Shown here: positions 1 through 30,739 of the stretch, in pieces
Position numbering within the stretch: the stretch's first letter is position 1
Layout: the number at the start of each line of letters is the position of its first letter
NCBI RefSeq assembly: GCF_003265705.1
Contig: NW_020312935.1
Coordinates: 5,984,245 to 6,048,244, forward strand
Direction of reading: 5' to 3'
From: Callorhinus ursinus
Taxonomy: Eukaryota > Chordata > Mammalia > Carnivora > Otariidae
DNA: 64,000 nucleotides
Position numbers and translations under genes: made by a program
The notes under the pieces: model-generated
Databases searched by the model: none
What the model was told of the DNA's origin: nothing
Seen by the model: only the letters and a program-made list of their open reading frames with translations

Positions 1-1199
1 TCTGACTTATTCAGGAGAGACACTTTTTTTTTTTTTGGTCACAAAACCCAAGAGTACTTTTCTGAGGCTTCTCAACTGAAGGGCCATTAATGTAACCAGC
101 AGTGTTACTGGGTTTTCTGATTTTTCTTATAGCTTCTTAACTTGATCCTGAACAAGTATCAAGGGTACAGCAAATGTCATAGGGTGTCTGAGGAGCTAAA
201 TAACCCCATGAGGCTTTAATATGACTCAGTGGTCTGGCTTGACCTCTTGCTTGCTGTCTTTGTCCACTGTGCTGTTGGCATTGACCTGCACACAGTTGTG
301 TACCTCATGGGACTGAGCTGCTTGGCTCCCTTGGCTCACTTAGCTAGTCCAGGTTCCTAGATGAGGTGATATATCCCTTTCACAAGCTGTGGCAATGAAG
401 AGCTGACTTTGCCCCCCAAATTTTCATCAACACACTTTACCTGTCAGTCTCTGGGCAATGAGAAATCCACAGTGCAGCACCTACTGAGTGGTGTTGGCTC
501 AGAGAAGGCAAGTTAAATCTTACACCGACGGCAAGAGAATGTATCAGATGGAGGATGCATCATTCAGCATTCTTAGCTGCAAACAGGAGAAATGAATTGT
601 GGGTTATTTAACCAGAGAGGGTTGGCAGATATCTCTCACAAAATCAGGCTTGGCCAGTGCATGGCTGGAACACTCCACTAGTCTGGGTCGGTGATGACAA
701 TTCTGTTGCCACAGTTTCTGCCATCCAACACCAAATGGCTTTTGTGAACCAAGATGGCAGCTTTCCATTTGCTATGAGGCCTCCAGCCACTGCTGCAGCT
801 GCCATACTGTCTAGAGGGGGACAAAAGCACTTAACGACTAGAAAGTGTCCTTGGGTGTCCTCTGCCTGCTCGATGGAAAACTGGGAATGTAAGCCACAGA
901 GACTGACAAAGGATCAAGTTTGGGAAACGCGAGAATTTGAATGCTGAGCAACCAGAAAAAGCAGCTGAGCTCTGAGTCGAGGCAGGCCTATTAAAAAAGG
1001 TGCATCTGGCTCCTTTCCGCGAGGTTTACTTGGAGCGGAGACACTCTCACCAGCCCGGAGGGTAGGCAGGGGTAGCCTGGTATGGGCCTCGCACCTAATC
1101 TGGGGCAAACTGCTGGAACCTGAGACAGGGAGACCAGCAGGGCTCCCGCTAGTAGTCCCTGCTCAGTCCACCACCCACCTGGCCCGGCTTTCTCGTAGG
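1..1199. other. Presumed SLC12A4 intron 1 / upstream sequence, nothing recognised
   Basis: I found no exon, known repeat or RNA gene here. A 96-codon open frame on + at 657-947 has no recognisable domain, and its composition does not look coding. By synteny with human the stretch should lie in the first intron of SLC12A4, because the exon for the canonical N-terminus is absent from the window and the second coding exon appears at 1828. Confidence 0.4.
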
Positions 1200-1560
1200 G
1201 CTTTCTTAGGCGTTCCTACGTGGCTCCTTGCACTACTTCCGCCCTCTGAACAGCCCTTCTTGCCCCTCCTCCCAGCATGCCCCGGGCTGCCCTCCAGGAG
1301 GCCCCCGCGCAGTGCATGGTGGGATAGCGAGCAGGGGGCCAGATGGCCATGGCCGCAGAAGGCGCCCTGTGTGGCTTCATATATGTGGAGGGCAGCGCCC
1401 AGTCAGCCCCTGAGGACGCTGAGCCCTTGGCGCCCAGCACGCTGGGTATTGCAGATGGCCCTGGAAAATGGGAGTCGGGGGCGCGGGGCTGGGGTGGTCT
1501 GAGGGCAGGCCAGGACTTGGCCCCGCCCCTCTCAGGCCCCGCCCCTCAGCGTTAACACGT
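1200..1560 (+). promoter_or_regulatory. SLC12A4: CpG-rich segment, candidate alternative SLC12A4 promoter
   Basis: The segment is clearly richer in GC and CpG than its flanks. It has two GC boxes (GGCCCCGCCCCTC type) near 1518-1550 and a CCCAGCATGC element near 1271, which resembles half of a ZNF143-type site. An open frame with an ATG at 1343 lies inside it. It sits about 270 bases upstream of SLC12A4 coding exon 2. That it is a promoter is inferred from composition and position only. Confidence 0.4.
1343..1445 (+). other. SLC12A4: Candidate alternative first coding exon of SLC12A4
   Basis: An open frame starts at ATG 1343 and reads MAMAAEGALCGFIYVEGSAQ and onward, with an acidic, proline-containing stretch after it. 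A GT at 1446-1447 would end the exon after one base of a codon, which is the phase required by the acceptor at 1828 (G joined to GA gives Gly-His-Gly-Asn). The donor GTATTG is weak; a second phase-compatible GT lies near 1494. It would replace the canonical N-terminal tail, leaving the transport core unchanged. Vertebrate SLC12A4 is known to use alternative 5' exons, but I cannot confirm that this is one of them. Confidence 0.35.
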
Positions 1561-1827
1561 GGTGGAGCCAGTGTGTCTGGGGCCTTCACACAGGTGCCTG
1601 GAGGAAGTGATGCGCTGGCTTTTGGTCATTGGTCACTCTGCTAATTCTGGCTCTTCACGGAGACTGGCAGAGTATGATGGGGAAACTGAGGCCCAGCCTG
1701 GTACACTGGCCCTTAAAGTGCTCCACAGAGATGTGTTTTGTGGGCTGGCATGTTGGGCTGGGGTGCAGGCAGGCTGGGGGCTCGGGAGGCAGCCCCTGAC
1801 TGGGATTTTGTCCCTCTCTCTCCATAG

Positions 1828-18338
<16,511 letters not shown>

Positions 18339-18800
18339 GCCGGATATACACCTGTGGCTTGGAGTGGAGGTGTCCAGGGTAACAGCCTCCTCCCAGCACC
18401 CACCCGACAGCCCTGCTTTGCCTGGCCCTATCCTGGACCCAGCTTTGCTAGGTCTCCTTGGAAGACCAGGTCTGGGCTGGTAATGGCAGTGGATCCGAGG
18501 TTCTGCAGGAGAGGTCTGGGGAGTTCCCCATCCAGCACCCCAGGAGGCCTGTCCTGGCGGGAGACGACTTGGGAGGGGGAGGGGGGCTCATGGGAGATTT
18601 GAAGGCAGCCTGCCCAGGAACGCTATTTATTGCATATTTATTGTTTGGATGTCACCATCAGAGAGGAGGGGAAGGGCAACAAGGGAGGTGGGGGTCTGAC
18701 CCAGCCCACCTGCAGGAAGACCTGGCTCAGGCTACCGTGGGCAGGGACCCCCACCAAGCCAAGCTGAATGGAACTGGCCAGCTGGGGCCTGACTTTTTTC

Positions 18801-18806
18801 AATAAA
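18801..18806 (+). promoter_or_regulatory. SLC12A4: SLC12A4 polyadenylation signal
   Basis: AATAAA lies 463 bases after the stop codon, followed by TTGTGTACTTCTGGGCTTCC. The LCAT start codon is only about 240 bases further on. Confidence 0.85.
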
Positions 18807-18906
18807 ACATTGTGTACTTCTGGGCTTCCTGCTGCCCCGGCTCTGTTTCCCCTGGCACCAAGGGAAGAAGGCGGAACTGAAACCAGGCCCAGAGCTGGCT
18901 CCCTGA

Positions 18907-22311
<3,405 letters not shown>

Positions 22312-22312
22312 A

Positions 22313-23800
22313 GACCTTCTTTTGCTCTCTAAGCTTTGACATGTGTCCTGTGGGTTGAGGAGGAGGCACTAGTGTCCACACACCAGGCTTTGCTGAGTAG
22401 CAGCCACAGGCCTGGTACTTTGTGGAAGGTAAGGGCAAGATGGACTTTGTGAAGCCTGGGATTGAAGATGGAACCCTGAGAGCTTCCCACTCTCCTGGTT
22501 GACCTGTTTATGTAGGCTGCCTCTGCTCTGGGGATGGGGGACTGGAGGTAGCTGCACACACAGCTGTGGGATGGGGGCACTGGGAGCCAAGGGTGCAGGG
22601 CAGGGAAGAGGTGAGCTGTCCCCTGCCCACTCCCCAAAGGGCAGGTGGATCCCACCACTAGACAGGGCCTTTTTTTTTTTTTTTAAGGTTGGGGCGGGGC
22701 AAAGGAGAGGGAGAGGATCTCAAGCCGACTCCCCGCTGAGCACAGAGCCCACCACAGGGCTCAACCCCACAAACCATGAGATCATGACCTGAGCCAAAAT
22801 CACAAGTCAGACATTCAACCGACTAAGCCACCCAGGTGCCCCCCTAGACAGGGCCTTTTGAGTGCTAAGTGGGTGACAGAGCACAAAAGTTTAAAATCTG
22901 GGGGAGAAATAGCCACTAATCAGATCATTTCTCTAACGAAGATTTAATTAATGGAGCCAAGTGGTCTGAGAGAAAAGTTTAGGGAGCACCAAGGGGCTGA
23001 GTCTTGTGGGTCAGGGAAGGCTTCCCAGAGGAGGTGGTGCCTATTCTGAGATCAGATGGGATGGATAAGAAGGGTAATGTGGGCTGCTATAAAGACTTGG
23101 GTTTGAGCCTAGGAGCAATATGCAGTTGCTGAAGGGGTTAACCAGGGAAAGAGTGTGACCAGATTTGCAATCTAGAAAGAGTCCCCTCTCTGCAAGGTAA
23201 AGGGTGGCCTGGGGTGGGGGCTGAGGGGCAGGAAGCTTGGGGGAAGCCAGGGAGGGCAGTGCAGTATCCAGGGGAGAGAGGATGCTAGCTGAGACTAAAG
23301 CGGTAGTTAGGAGAAAGATGTGGACAGATAAAGGGTCATTTGGGAGGAGAACTAAGGCTTGGCCATGGGCAGAGGCAAGCCTCCAGGCCACTAGATGGAC
23401 AGCCCCACAGCATCCCTCTTGTGAGAGGGAAGACAGCACCTGAGACAGGGAAGCTGGAAGGAGCGGTCACCACGGTGGAGGACTGAGCTTTGGTGTTTCA
23501 GGTTTCAGGGAGGAGGCAAAGGCAACAAAAGAGCTGAAAGAAAGAGGGTGCCAAAGGACAAAAGGCAGCCATGCTTGATGCTGTTGGGAGGCAAGTAACA
23601 GAAACCCGGCCAGTGTGGCAGCCTTAGGGCTGAGGGACTTGAGGTTAGAGTTGGGATACTGATAGGAAAAGCTAGGGGCTCAGGCTGGAAGGGGGAGGAG
23701 CTGCTAAACAATGGCCAGACGGAGGCATTTGTCCCTCTGTTCAGAGGACTAGGGAGCAGGATGGAAAGCCAGGCAAGAACATCTCCCCTTTGCCAAGCTG
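22313..23800. other. Intergenic region LCAT-PSMB10
   Basis: It holds one old SINE (22675-22843) and a purine-rich stretch at about 22980-23420 with phrases such as GTCAGGGAAGGCTTCCCAGAG. That phrase recurs near 25479, and in altered form near 50080, and resembles an ancient mammalian interspersed element, possibly an L2-type tail. I see no gene. Confidence 0.5.
22675..22843 (-). mobile_element. Can-SINE, old diverged copy
   Basis: In minus orientation with a T run on the left and the head ending AAGCCACCCAGGTGCCCC. The target duplication CTAGACAGGGCCTTTT lies at 22658-22673 and 22844-22859. The body is shorter and more diverged than other copies. Confidence 0.82.
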
Positions 23801-23821
23801 CCCAGGGCTAGAGGTAAAGGT

Positions 23822-23831
23822 GAAAGTGAAA
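23822..23831 (+). promoter_or_regulatory. PSMB10: ISRE/IRF-type motif 1 upstream of PSMB10
   Basis: GAAAGTGAAA matches the GAAANNGAAA core recognised by IRF factors, followed by a further GAGAAG. It lies 170 bases before the PSMB10 ATG. PSMB10 is an interferon-gamma-induced gene, so the motif fits its known regulation. Confidence 0.65.
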
Positions 23832-23873
23832 GAGAAGCTGCAGAAGGGGGCCAGCCACGCTCTGAGGAAAGGT

Positions 23874-23883
23874 GAAACCGAAA
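23874..23883 (+). promoter_or_regulatory. PSMB10: ISRE/IRF-type motif 2 upstream of PSMB10
   Basis: GAAACCGAAA is a second exact GAAANNGAAA core, 52 bases after the first and 118 bases before the ATG, in the same orientation. The spacing is close to five helical turns. Confidence 0.65.
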
Positions 23884-24000
23884 GCCAGACGCGTCAGAAG
23901 GGCTAGGGGGTGCCTGACTGAGCACCCAGCTTTGGCTCTTCTTGCTGCGCTCTGGTCGCACGAAGACCCCCAACTCCGGGACCACCCTGCCCACCTTGAG

Positions 24001-26437
24001 ATGCTGAAGCCAGCGTTAGAGCCCCGAAGAGGCTTCTCCTTCGAGAACTGCCAGAGGTGATGGGGGTGGTGGTTGGTTCGGAGCGGTGCTACTATGTTCT
24101 CCACGAGGGCTTCTGGGAGTGGAAGCCCCAGGGCCTTTATTCCAGGTGGGGCCGGAGGGGCGGCAGCGTGTGCTGGGCGACTTGGGTTCCCAGGCTCCCA
24201 CCCCTAAGAGGTGAGCTGGAGGATGTGACGGATGGGGTCCCAGAAGAGGAACCCCAACCTGGGCCACTCCACTCCGTTTCCAGAAATGCATCCTTAGAAC
24301 GAGTCCTCCCAGGGCTCCGGATCCCTCAGGCACACAGAACCGGCACTACCATCGCGGGCCTTGTGTTCCGAGTGAGCAGGGACTTGGGACTGGAGGGTTT
24401 AGAGGGGATTGCTGGGGGATCGGATAGGCATTGAGCCAGCGGCCACTCTCCCTCCCCAGGATGGGGTCATCCTGGGCGCGGATACGCGGGCCACTAGCGA
24501 TTCGGTTGTGATGGACAAGAACTGCGAGAAGATCCACTTCATCGCCCCCAAAATCTAGTGAGAAATCCCCAACCCGTTTTCCCCACTCAAGAACTGCCCC
24601 TCGTTCCCATCCCCGGTCCTCGCAGGTCTTAGCCCCGCCCACACCGGCCCCCCCTCTTCGTTCTCAGCTGCTGTGGGGCTGGAGTAGCCGCGGACGCCGA
24701 AATGACCACGCGGCTGGCGGCGTCCAACATGGAGCTACACGCCTTGTCCACGGGCCGGGAGCCTCGCGTGGCTACCGTCACGCGCGTTCTGCGCCAGACG
24801 CTCTTCCGGTGCTGGGGCGGGGCTGAGATGACCCTGAGGAGGGGCCGCTGTACGGAGGGCGGGACTGAGAGGAGGTGGGACTGGAGGAAGGACAGGAGGA
24901 AGGGCGGGGCTGCGAGAGCCCCGGAGACCGGAAAAGGCCGACCTAAGAGGAACTGGGCAACAGGAAGGAGCAATGTTAGTACCGGGGCGCCAGACCACAG
25001 GAACGGGCGGGGCTCGGGTCCGAGGGCGGTGCCACGGAGGGGCGGGACCTGAAGCCCAGGGCTTGGGGCTGACCACGCCCATTCCGTGAAAAGGTACCGG
25101 GGCCACGTGGGCGCGTCGCTGATAGTGGGCGGAGTAGACTTGACGGGACCGCAGCTCTACAGCGTGCACCCCCACGGCTCCTACAGCCGTCTGCCCTTCA
25201 CAGCCCTGGGTGAGCGCTTCCGCCCCTTCCCCACGAATCCCGGGCCTGCGACCCGGGCCTCACGTTCGTCCCGCGGCCGGGTGGCCACGACTGACCTCAG
25301 ATGCCCCTCCTACTTGCAGGTTCCGGCCAGGACGCCGCCTTGGCGGTACTGGAGGATCGGTTCCAGCCGAACATGAGGGTGAGCAACACCTGTCCCCCAC
25401 TACGCGTTCATTGATGGGTAGGGCACGCGGGAGCTCTGGTAACACAAAGGTGAGGTATCCTGGCCTAGTCTAGAGGTCAGGGAAGGCTTCTTGGAGGTGA
25501 CGACTGAGTGGAGACTGAGGGGCCAGTGGAGTCAGAGTGAAGAAGCGCTATTCCAGCAGACGACAGTCAGTGCCAAAGTTTGGACGGCCTGGAGAAGTCA
25601 AAGCTCAGGACCCTTTGAAGTTGAGGGAGGAGGGAACGGGCAAGTGGGGTCTGGAGTCTGGATTTTGTTTGGGGTGGGATGAAAGTGGATGACATGTGTT
25701 GCTTCAGAGGTGCCTAAGGCCCAAAAGGGAAAAAGCAGTGAGCCAGTAGATTGGGGACCAAGACCACACTGGTTGGGTGGACAGCACTGGAAGCAGAACC
25801 ACAAGTTTAAGTGACTCAAGAGAAGTTTGTGAAGATGGGGCACTGGGAACACAGCGTCTGTGAAGACAGGGAGGCAGAGACCAGGGCAAGGGAGCTTGGG
25901 GTTGATGGGGGTATAGGGAAACAGAAGAGTCTGGGTATGAGCAAATGGTAAATAATGTGGGCTTTGAGATGAACAAAACCTCTAGGCTGTAGCCTGAAGA
26001 TGATACCAGAAGGGTCCATCAGGCCTCACGCACACATATCATCACAGCTGGAGGCCGCGCAGGAGCTGCTAGTGGAAGCTATCACTGCAGGGATCCTGGG
26101 TGACCTGGGCTCTGGGGGCAGTGTGGATGCATGTGTGATAATGCGGACCGGCGCCAAGCTTCTGAGAACATTAAGCTCACCCACAAAGCCCATAGAGAGG
26201 TGGGAGCATGGGAGATGGGGGACTGCTGGGGAGGATGGGGCAGTAGCAGGGGAGATGGGGGCTGCAAGAAGAGGATGGGCCACATGATGGGCCCAAGTTG
26301 AGAGGCCGTCCCTCCCCTCTCCCAGGCCCAGCCACTACCGCTTTGCCCCTGGGACCACAGCTGTCCTGTCCCAGACAGTGAAGCCTCTGACCCTGGAGCT
26401 GCTGGAGGAAACCGTGCAGGCCATGGAGGTGGAGTGA
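24001..26437 (+). CDS. PSMB10: PSMB10, immunoproteasome subunit beta-2i (MECL-1)
   Basis: Catalytic beta subunit with trypsin-like activity that replaces PSMB7 in the interferon-induced immunoproteasome and shapes peptides for MHC class I. Exons: 24001-24056, 24284-24371, 24460-24557, 24668-24808, 25094-25209, 25320-25378, 26048-26199, 26326-26437. These give 273 residues, as in human. The propeptide is removed before Thr40 in TGTTIAG, which becomes the N-terminal nucleophile. Conserved stretches include [27 protein letters not shown] and [13 protein letters not shown]. The start is set by MLKPALEP, which matches human. The exon 5 acceptor has an unusual purine-rich tail (GTGAAAAG), but the phase and the RYRGHVG join support it. 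Introns 1-5 are short and GC-rich. The ISRE-like sites lie just upstream. Confidence 0.97.
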
Positions 26438-26471
26438 AGTAGGATGATGCTTAGGGCTTGGAACAAGGGGG

Positions 26472-26477
26472 AATAAA
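26472..26477 (+). promoter_or_regulatory. PSMB10: PSMB10 polyadenylation signal
   Basis: AATAAA lies 35 bases after the stop codon. Cleavage would be expected 10-30 bases later, which falls on the target duplication (26490-26504) of an inserted SINE. Confidence 0.85.
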
Positions 26478-26504
26478 CCCAGGAAATACAAAACACCTAA
26501 ACAG

Positions 26505-26697
26505 GGCGCCTGGGTGGCCCAGTCGGTTAAGCATCTGCCTTCAGCTCAGGTCATGATCCCAGGGTTCTGGGATCGAGCCCCGCATCGGGCTCCCTTCTCT
26601 GCGGGAAGCCTGCTTCTCCCTCTCCCAATCCCCCTGCTTGTGTTCCCCTCTCTCGCTGTGCCTCTCTCTGTCAAATAAATAAAATCTTTAAAAAACC
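26505..26697 (+). mobile_element. Can-SINE at the PSMB10 3' end
   Basis: A full-length copy with head GGCGCCTGGGTGGCCCAGTC and tail AAATAAATAAAATC. A perfect 15-base target duplication (AAAACACCTAAACAG) lies at 26490-26504 and 26698-26712. Confidence 0.93.
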
Positions 26698-26712
26698 AAA
26701 ACACCTAAACAG

Positions 26713-28490
26713 ATGGCTGTGTTGTTCCTGGGTGGAGGGGGGACAAGCAGCCATCAGGACTCTGTAGCTAATGTACACCTGCAGGGGCCACTCCCTGCAT
26801 GGCTCCAGGGCCTGGCCTAAGAGGTGCCCTTTACCCATCGCCTTAGGCATCTACTCCTCCAGAACCCCAGTCCTGGCAAGCATTGCGGCTCAAGGTGGAA
26901 AGCCCCCTCCTGACTCTCTACACCAGAGGTCCCCCTACCACTCCAGTACCTTGCTCTTGCCCTCTAGTCCACTGGGGACTGTTGTAAAACCCACAAGGCC
27001 CCACGCACTGCCCCCACCTAGAGCCTTTACCTGGCTCATCAGTGTCCCATGGCAAAGCCCACACCTCTGTCAAGGAGGCCCCCATGGACCCCACAGAGTT
27101 AGCCCTCAATGCTGACAGAGGAGCTGCTCCCTGACTCCAAGGGCAAGTTCTCAGAGAACACTCCTCACCCCTGCAACACCTTTATCTGTGCAACCGCTCC
27201 CATGACCAGGCACACCCTGAGGTGCTAACACCAAACAGGGCTTCTACTTGCATGTGCTGAGCCGTGAAGGGAGGCGGGGGAACGACCTCCCAAGTTTGCT
27301 GGGCTGACAGGCGTCACAGGGCTAATGCAGAGAGAGATGACATGACACATTTATCCAGCAAACCATTGCTGAGCACCCACTGAGGCCAGCCTAGGTGCCA
27401 CGTGCTGGCAGGAGCATTCTGCCCTCAGAACGGCTGACTCCACTGGAGCCTCGGAACTGTTAGTCTGCCCAACCCCTGGGGAGGGTCTACTCTGAGCTGG
27501 ACTTCCCTGCGCCCCTGGTTGTGCTTTTCCCCCCAGTATTTTATTATGAAGATTTTTAAACATAGAAGTTGAAAGAATTGCATTGAACACCTATATACCC
27601 ACAATCGACTTTAGTTACTATTATGTTTGCTTGATCACATTTCTATCCCTCTGTTCAACCATTAGCGCATCTTATTTTTTTTGACTGAAGTTTGGAGTCA
27701 GTTGGCACCCCCCACACTTCTAGGAGCCCAGCCAACTTACCCATTGCAGGTTTGCACACAGGGCTGTCTTCTCTTCCTCAGATGGGCTGTGGACACCAAG
27801 AGCTTGCCCACGGGAGCCCCAAGACCTGGAGGCTGTCAGAGATTTGATGGCTGTCACCGTTGCACCCATAACTTACATCCAGGGTCAGCCAGTCACCAAG
27901 GGCTCACACCTTACCCTCTTGTGTGCCAGGCCCCTCACAGGTGTCATCTCATCAATAAGAATGTGGGCTTCGGAACCAGATGAAGGTCTGGGTCCAAACG
28001 CACTATGTGCTGGTGGGAGAGTCACCATCCCTTTGGGCAAACTGACTCCTGTTCCAAGTTGGTGAGAAATCACTGAGATGCTGTTAGATCTGTGACCTGC
28101 CAGAACCCCTGTCCTGACCACATGGCCCTGGCCCTCCACCCATCAGGAACACCCCTGGGTGCTGAGCAGGCCTCTTGTCTGGTGCCCCTGACAGCCCTGA
28201 GAAACTTCCCTGATCCCAGCCACCAGGTAGTCCACACAGACCTAACTTAACCGTAAGCCCTTGCTACTCAGCACTCAACACCTGGGATGTGAAGTGGTTC
28301 AGGGAGCCAATCAGAGACCAGGCTTTGGGGGGTGGAGGTGAGAGCCCCACACCTGGGCTCTATCTGATGAAGTCCAGGCCTGGGTCCAGGACCTTGGCCT
28401 AGAGACCCTCCTCCTGACCAGAGCATGGGAGGGGGCTGAGCCCACACAGCTGGCTTGGCCTCAGGCCTGGGACTTTTGCCCAAGGACGAG
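26713..28490. other. Intergenic region PSMB10-CTRL
   Basis: The only recognisable content is an L1-like remnant at about 27533-27710 and the CTRL promoter at the right end. I see no other gene, RNA or SINE. The long open frames on both strands lack family resemblance. Confidence 0.5.
27533..27710 (+). repeat. Ancient L1 (L1M-like) fragment
   Basis: The phrases TATTTTATTATGAAGATTTT, GTTGAAAGAATTGCATTG and ACACCTATATACCCACAATC follow the 3' region of old mammalian L1 elements. It is short and diverged. Confidence 0.6.
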
Positions 28491-28496
28491 GAGAAC

Positions 28497-28504
28497 CATA
28501 AAAG
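28497..28504 (+). promoter_or_regulatory. CTRL: TATA-like box of CTRL
   Basis: CATAAAAG lies 33-40 bases before the chosen CTRL ATG, which would place initiation near 28525-28530 and leave a very short leader, as in other pancreatic protease genes. An E-box CAGCTG lies at 28447-28452. A link to the pancreatic factor PTF1 is only a guess. Confidence 0.6.
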
Positions 28505-28536
28505 CAGGTCCAGCTCTCAACCTCATGCCTGCCACA

Positions 28537-30468
28537 ATGCTGCTGCTCAGTCTGACCCTTAGCTTGGACCTCCTCGGCTCCTCCTGGGGTGAGTGGGCCT
28601 GGACTGGCCCTGATGACCAGCCCTAAAACAACCTGGCTCCTAATACAAGCCCAGGCTTCCTGCCCAGGGGCTCGGGGAAGGAGCTGGACTGGCTGGAAGG
28701 GAACCAGGTGAACAGAGTGGGTAAAGGAAAAAGGATGTGCCAGGGTTGGGGGGGTGGGGGTAAGAGGTGGGCAGGGACGGGTCTCACAAATGGGACAGGA
28801 GATCAGGCCAGAGCTAGGAGCCAAAGCTGAGAAGTGAAGGTTGGACGTGTAGTTTAGGGAGAAGCCTCTGGCTGTTGAGGCTGGAGCAGGTAGCGAAGCC
28901 AGGGAAGAGATTATCCCAGGGGTCAGGGAGAAAAATGGCCTGAGTTGGAGGGTGGGGGTGAAGTTGGGGAACAATGGGAAGTAAGGATGGAGAGAGATGT
29001 TAGAGAAACAGACAGAATTTGGGGACATAGGTAACCAAGATACCTAGAGATGCTCAGGGTGAGAAGGGGTAGTGATGAGCCCTCTCAATTTGGACCCAGG
29101 AGGAGGTGGGGAGAGATGGGGGGGTTGTGGGGGTGTAGGAGGCAGGTCCTCACCAGCCCGCCCATTGCCCAGGCTGTGGCATTCCTGCCATCAAGCCGGT
29201 ACTGAGCTTCAGCCAGAGGATTGTCAACGGAGAAAATGCAGTGCCAGGCTCCTGGCCCTGGCAGGTGTCCCTGCAGGTACATGCACCCCAGGGGGGGGAC
29301 AGGGTACCAGGTGCTTCATGCCTAGGTGCAGCCTGAACCCACCCCTACTTCTGACCCGTGACTCCAGGACAGAAGTGGCTTCCACTTCTGTGGGGGTTCC
29401 CTCATCAGCCAGTCCTGGGTGGTCACTGCTGCCCACTGCAATGTCAGGTGAGTACTCCCACTCTACCTGCCCCTGAGCCCACCTCTCCCCACCTCCTTCC
29501 CCCGGATGCCCCTCTCTTGTCACTCTGCTCTCCGTGCGGCTGCCCAACCCCACTCTCACTGCAGCCCTGGCCGCCACGTTGTTGTCCTGGGCGAGTACGA
29601 CCGATCATCCAAAGCTGAGCCTTTGCAGGTCCTGTCCATCTCAAAGGTGAGTATCTAGGCTACAGACATGGAAAGGAAGAGTGGACGGGGCGGGGGGGCG
29701 GGGAGCTCTGGGGATGAGGAATTCAGGGCATGCCCTAGGCTAGCCCCCTAAGCAACCATCAACCCTGGGGGGCCTATGCCCACCACCATCCTACCTGACC
29801 CCTTCCTGGTTCCACAGGCCATCACGCACCCTTCCTGGAACCCCACCACCCTAAACAATGACCTGACACTACTGAAGCTTGCCTCCCCTGCCCACTACAC
29901 AAAACGCATCTCACCAGTCTGCCTGGCTTCCCCAGATGAGGCGCTGCCTGCGGGCCTCAAGTGCGCCACCACTGGCTGGGGACGCCTCAGAGGCGTGGGT
30001 AGGAACTTGGGCCAAAGATCTGGGTGAGAGGGCCAGGGTGGGAAGCAGTCATGTAGGGCCTAACCATCTCCTTCTGGCCCCCAGGCAGTACGACCCCAGC
30101 ACGCTTACAGCAGGTGGCTCTGCCTCTGGTCACCGTGAATCAGTGCAGGCGGTACTGGGGCTCACGCATCACTGACTCCATGATCTGTGCGGGCGGCGCA
30201 GGGGCCTCCTCATGCCAGGTGAGCATCAGCCCCCTGTTCTGTCCTCTGCACCGCCCTGTGGCACCCCCTCATCCCCACGCTGACTACTCTCCTCTCCCTC
30301 CCTCAGGGAGACTCCGGAGGCCCTCTCGTCTGCCAGAAAGGGAACACATGGGTGCTTACTGGCATCGTCTCATGGGGTACCAGCAACTGCAACGTGCGCC
30401 AGCCTGCCATATACACTCGGGTTAGTAAGTTCAGCACCTGGATCAACCGGGTCACAGCCTACAACTAA
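28537..30468 (+). CDS. CTRL: CTRL, chymotrypsin-like protease (CTRL-1) precursor
   Basis: Secreted pancreatic serine protease of the S1 family. Exons: 28537-28588, 29173-29276, 29368-29447, 29565-29646, 29818-29998, 30085-30218, 30307-30468. These give 264 residues, the human length. A hydrophobic signal peptide (about residues 1-18) is followed by an activation peptide starting CGIPAIKP, and activation cleavage falls at Arg33-Ile34 (QRIVNG). The catalytic triad is complete: His75 in TAAHC, Asp121 in NNDLTLLKL and Ser214 in GDSGGP. The residue before CQGDSGG is Ser, which is the chymotrypsin-type specificity pocket. An in-frame ATG 12 bases upstream (28525) would add MPAT, but the TATA-like box puts initiation about there, and human starts at MLLLSLTLS, so 28537 is chosen. 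Confidence 0.97.
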
Positions 30469-30500
30469 GCCTACCACAGGCCCTCTCCCCATCTCAATCC

Positions 30501-30506
30501 AATAAA
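30501..30506 (+). promoter_or_regulatory. CTRL: CTRL polyadenylation signal
   Basis: AATAAA lies 33 bases after the stop codon. The convergent PSKH1 signal is about 250 bases further on. Confidence 0.88.
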
Positions 30507-30739
30507 GACCCCATGCTCTGTCCTCTTGTGTATTCTTGTCTGTCCTTTCAAAGCAAAGGAGAGGCTCCCGGGAGTCTCCCTCCCCACTTGGGACTCTGAC
30601 TTCTGGCATGGCAGATGTTGAGTCACATCTTCCTAGAGTAGCCATGCCCAGGCCAGGCCCCTCCATCTCTCCTCTTCCTAGGTAACCCCCTGGTCCACAG
30701 CAAGGAGCCTGGGCTCTCAGAATGGATGGGCAGTCTTCC

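Noticed and set aside
657..947. A 96-codon open frame on +
   Set aside because: No domain or homolog recognised, composition unlike coding sequence, and no supporting splice or promoter signal.
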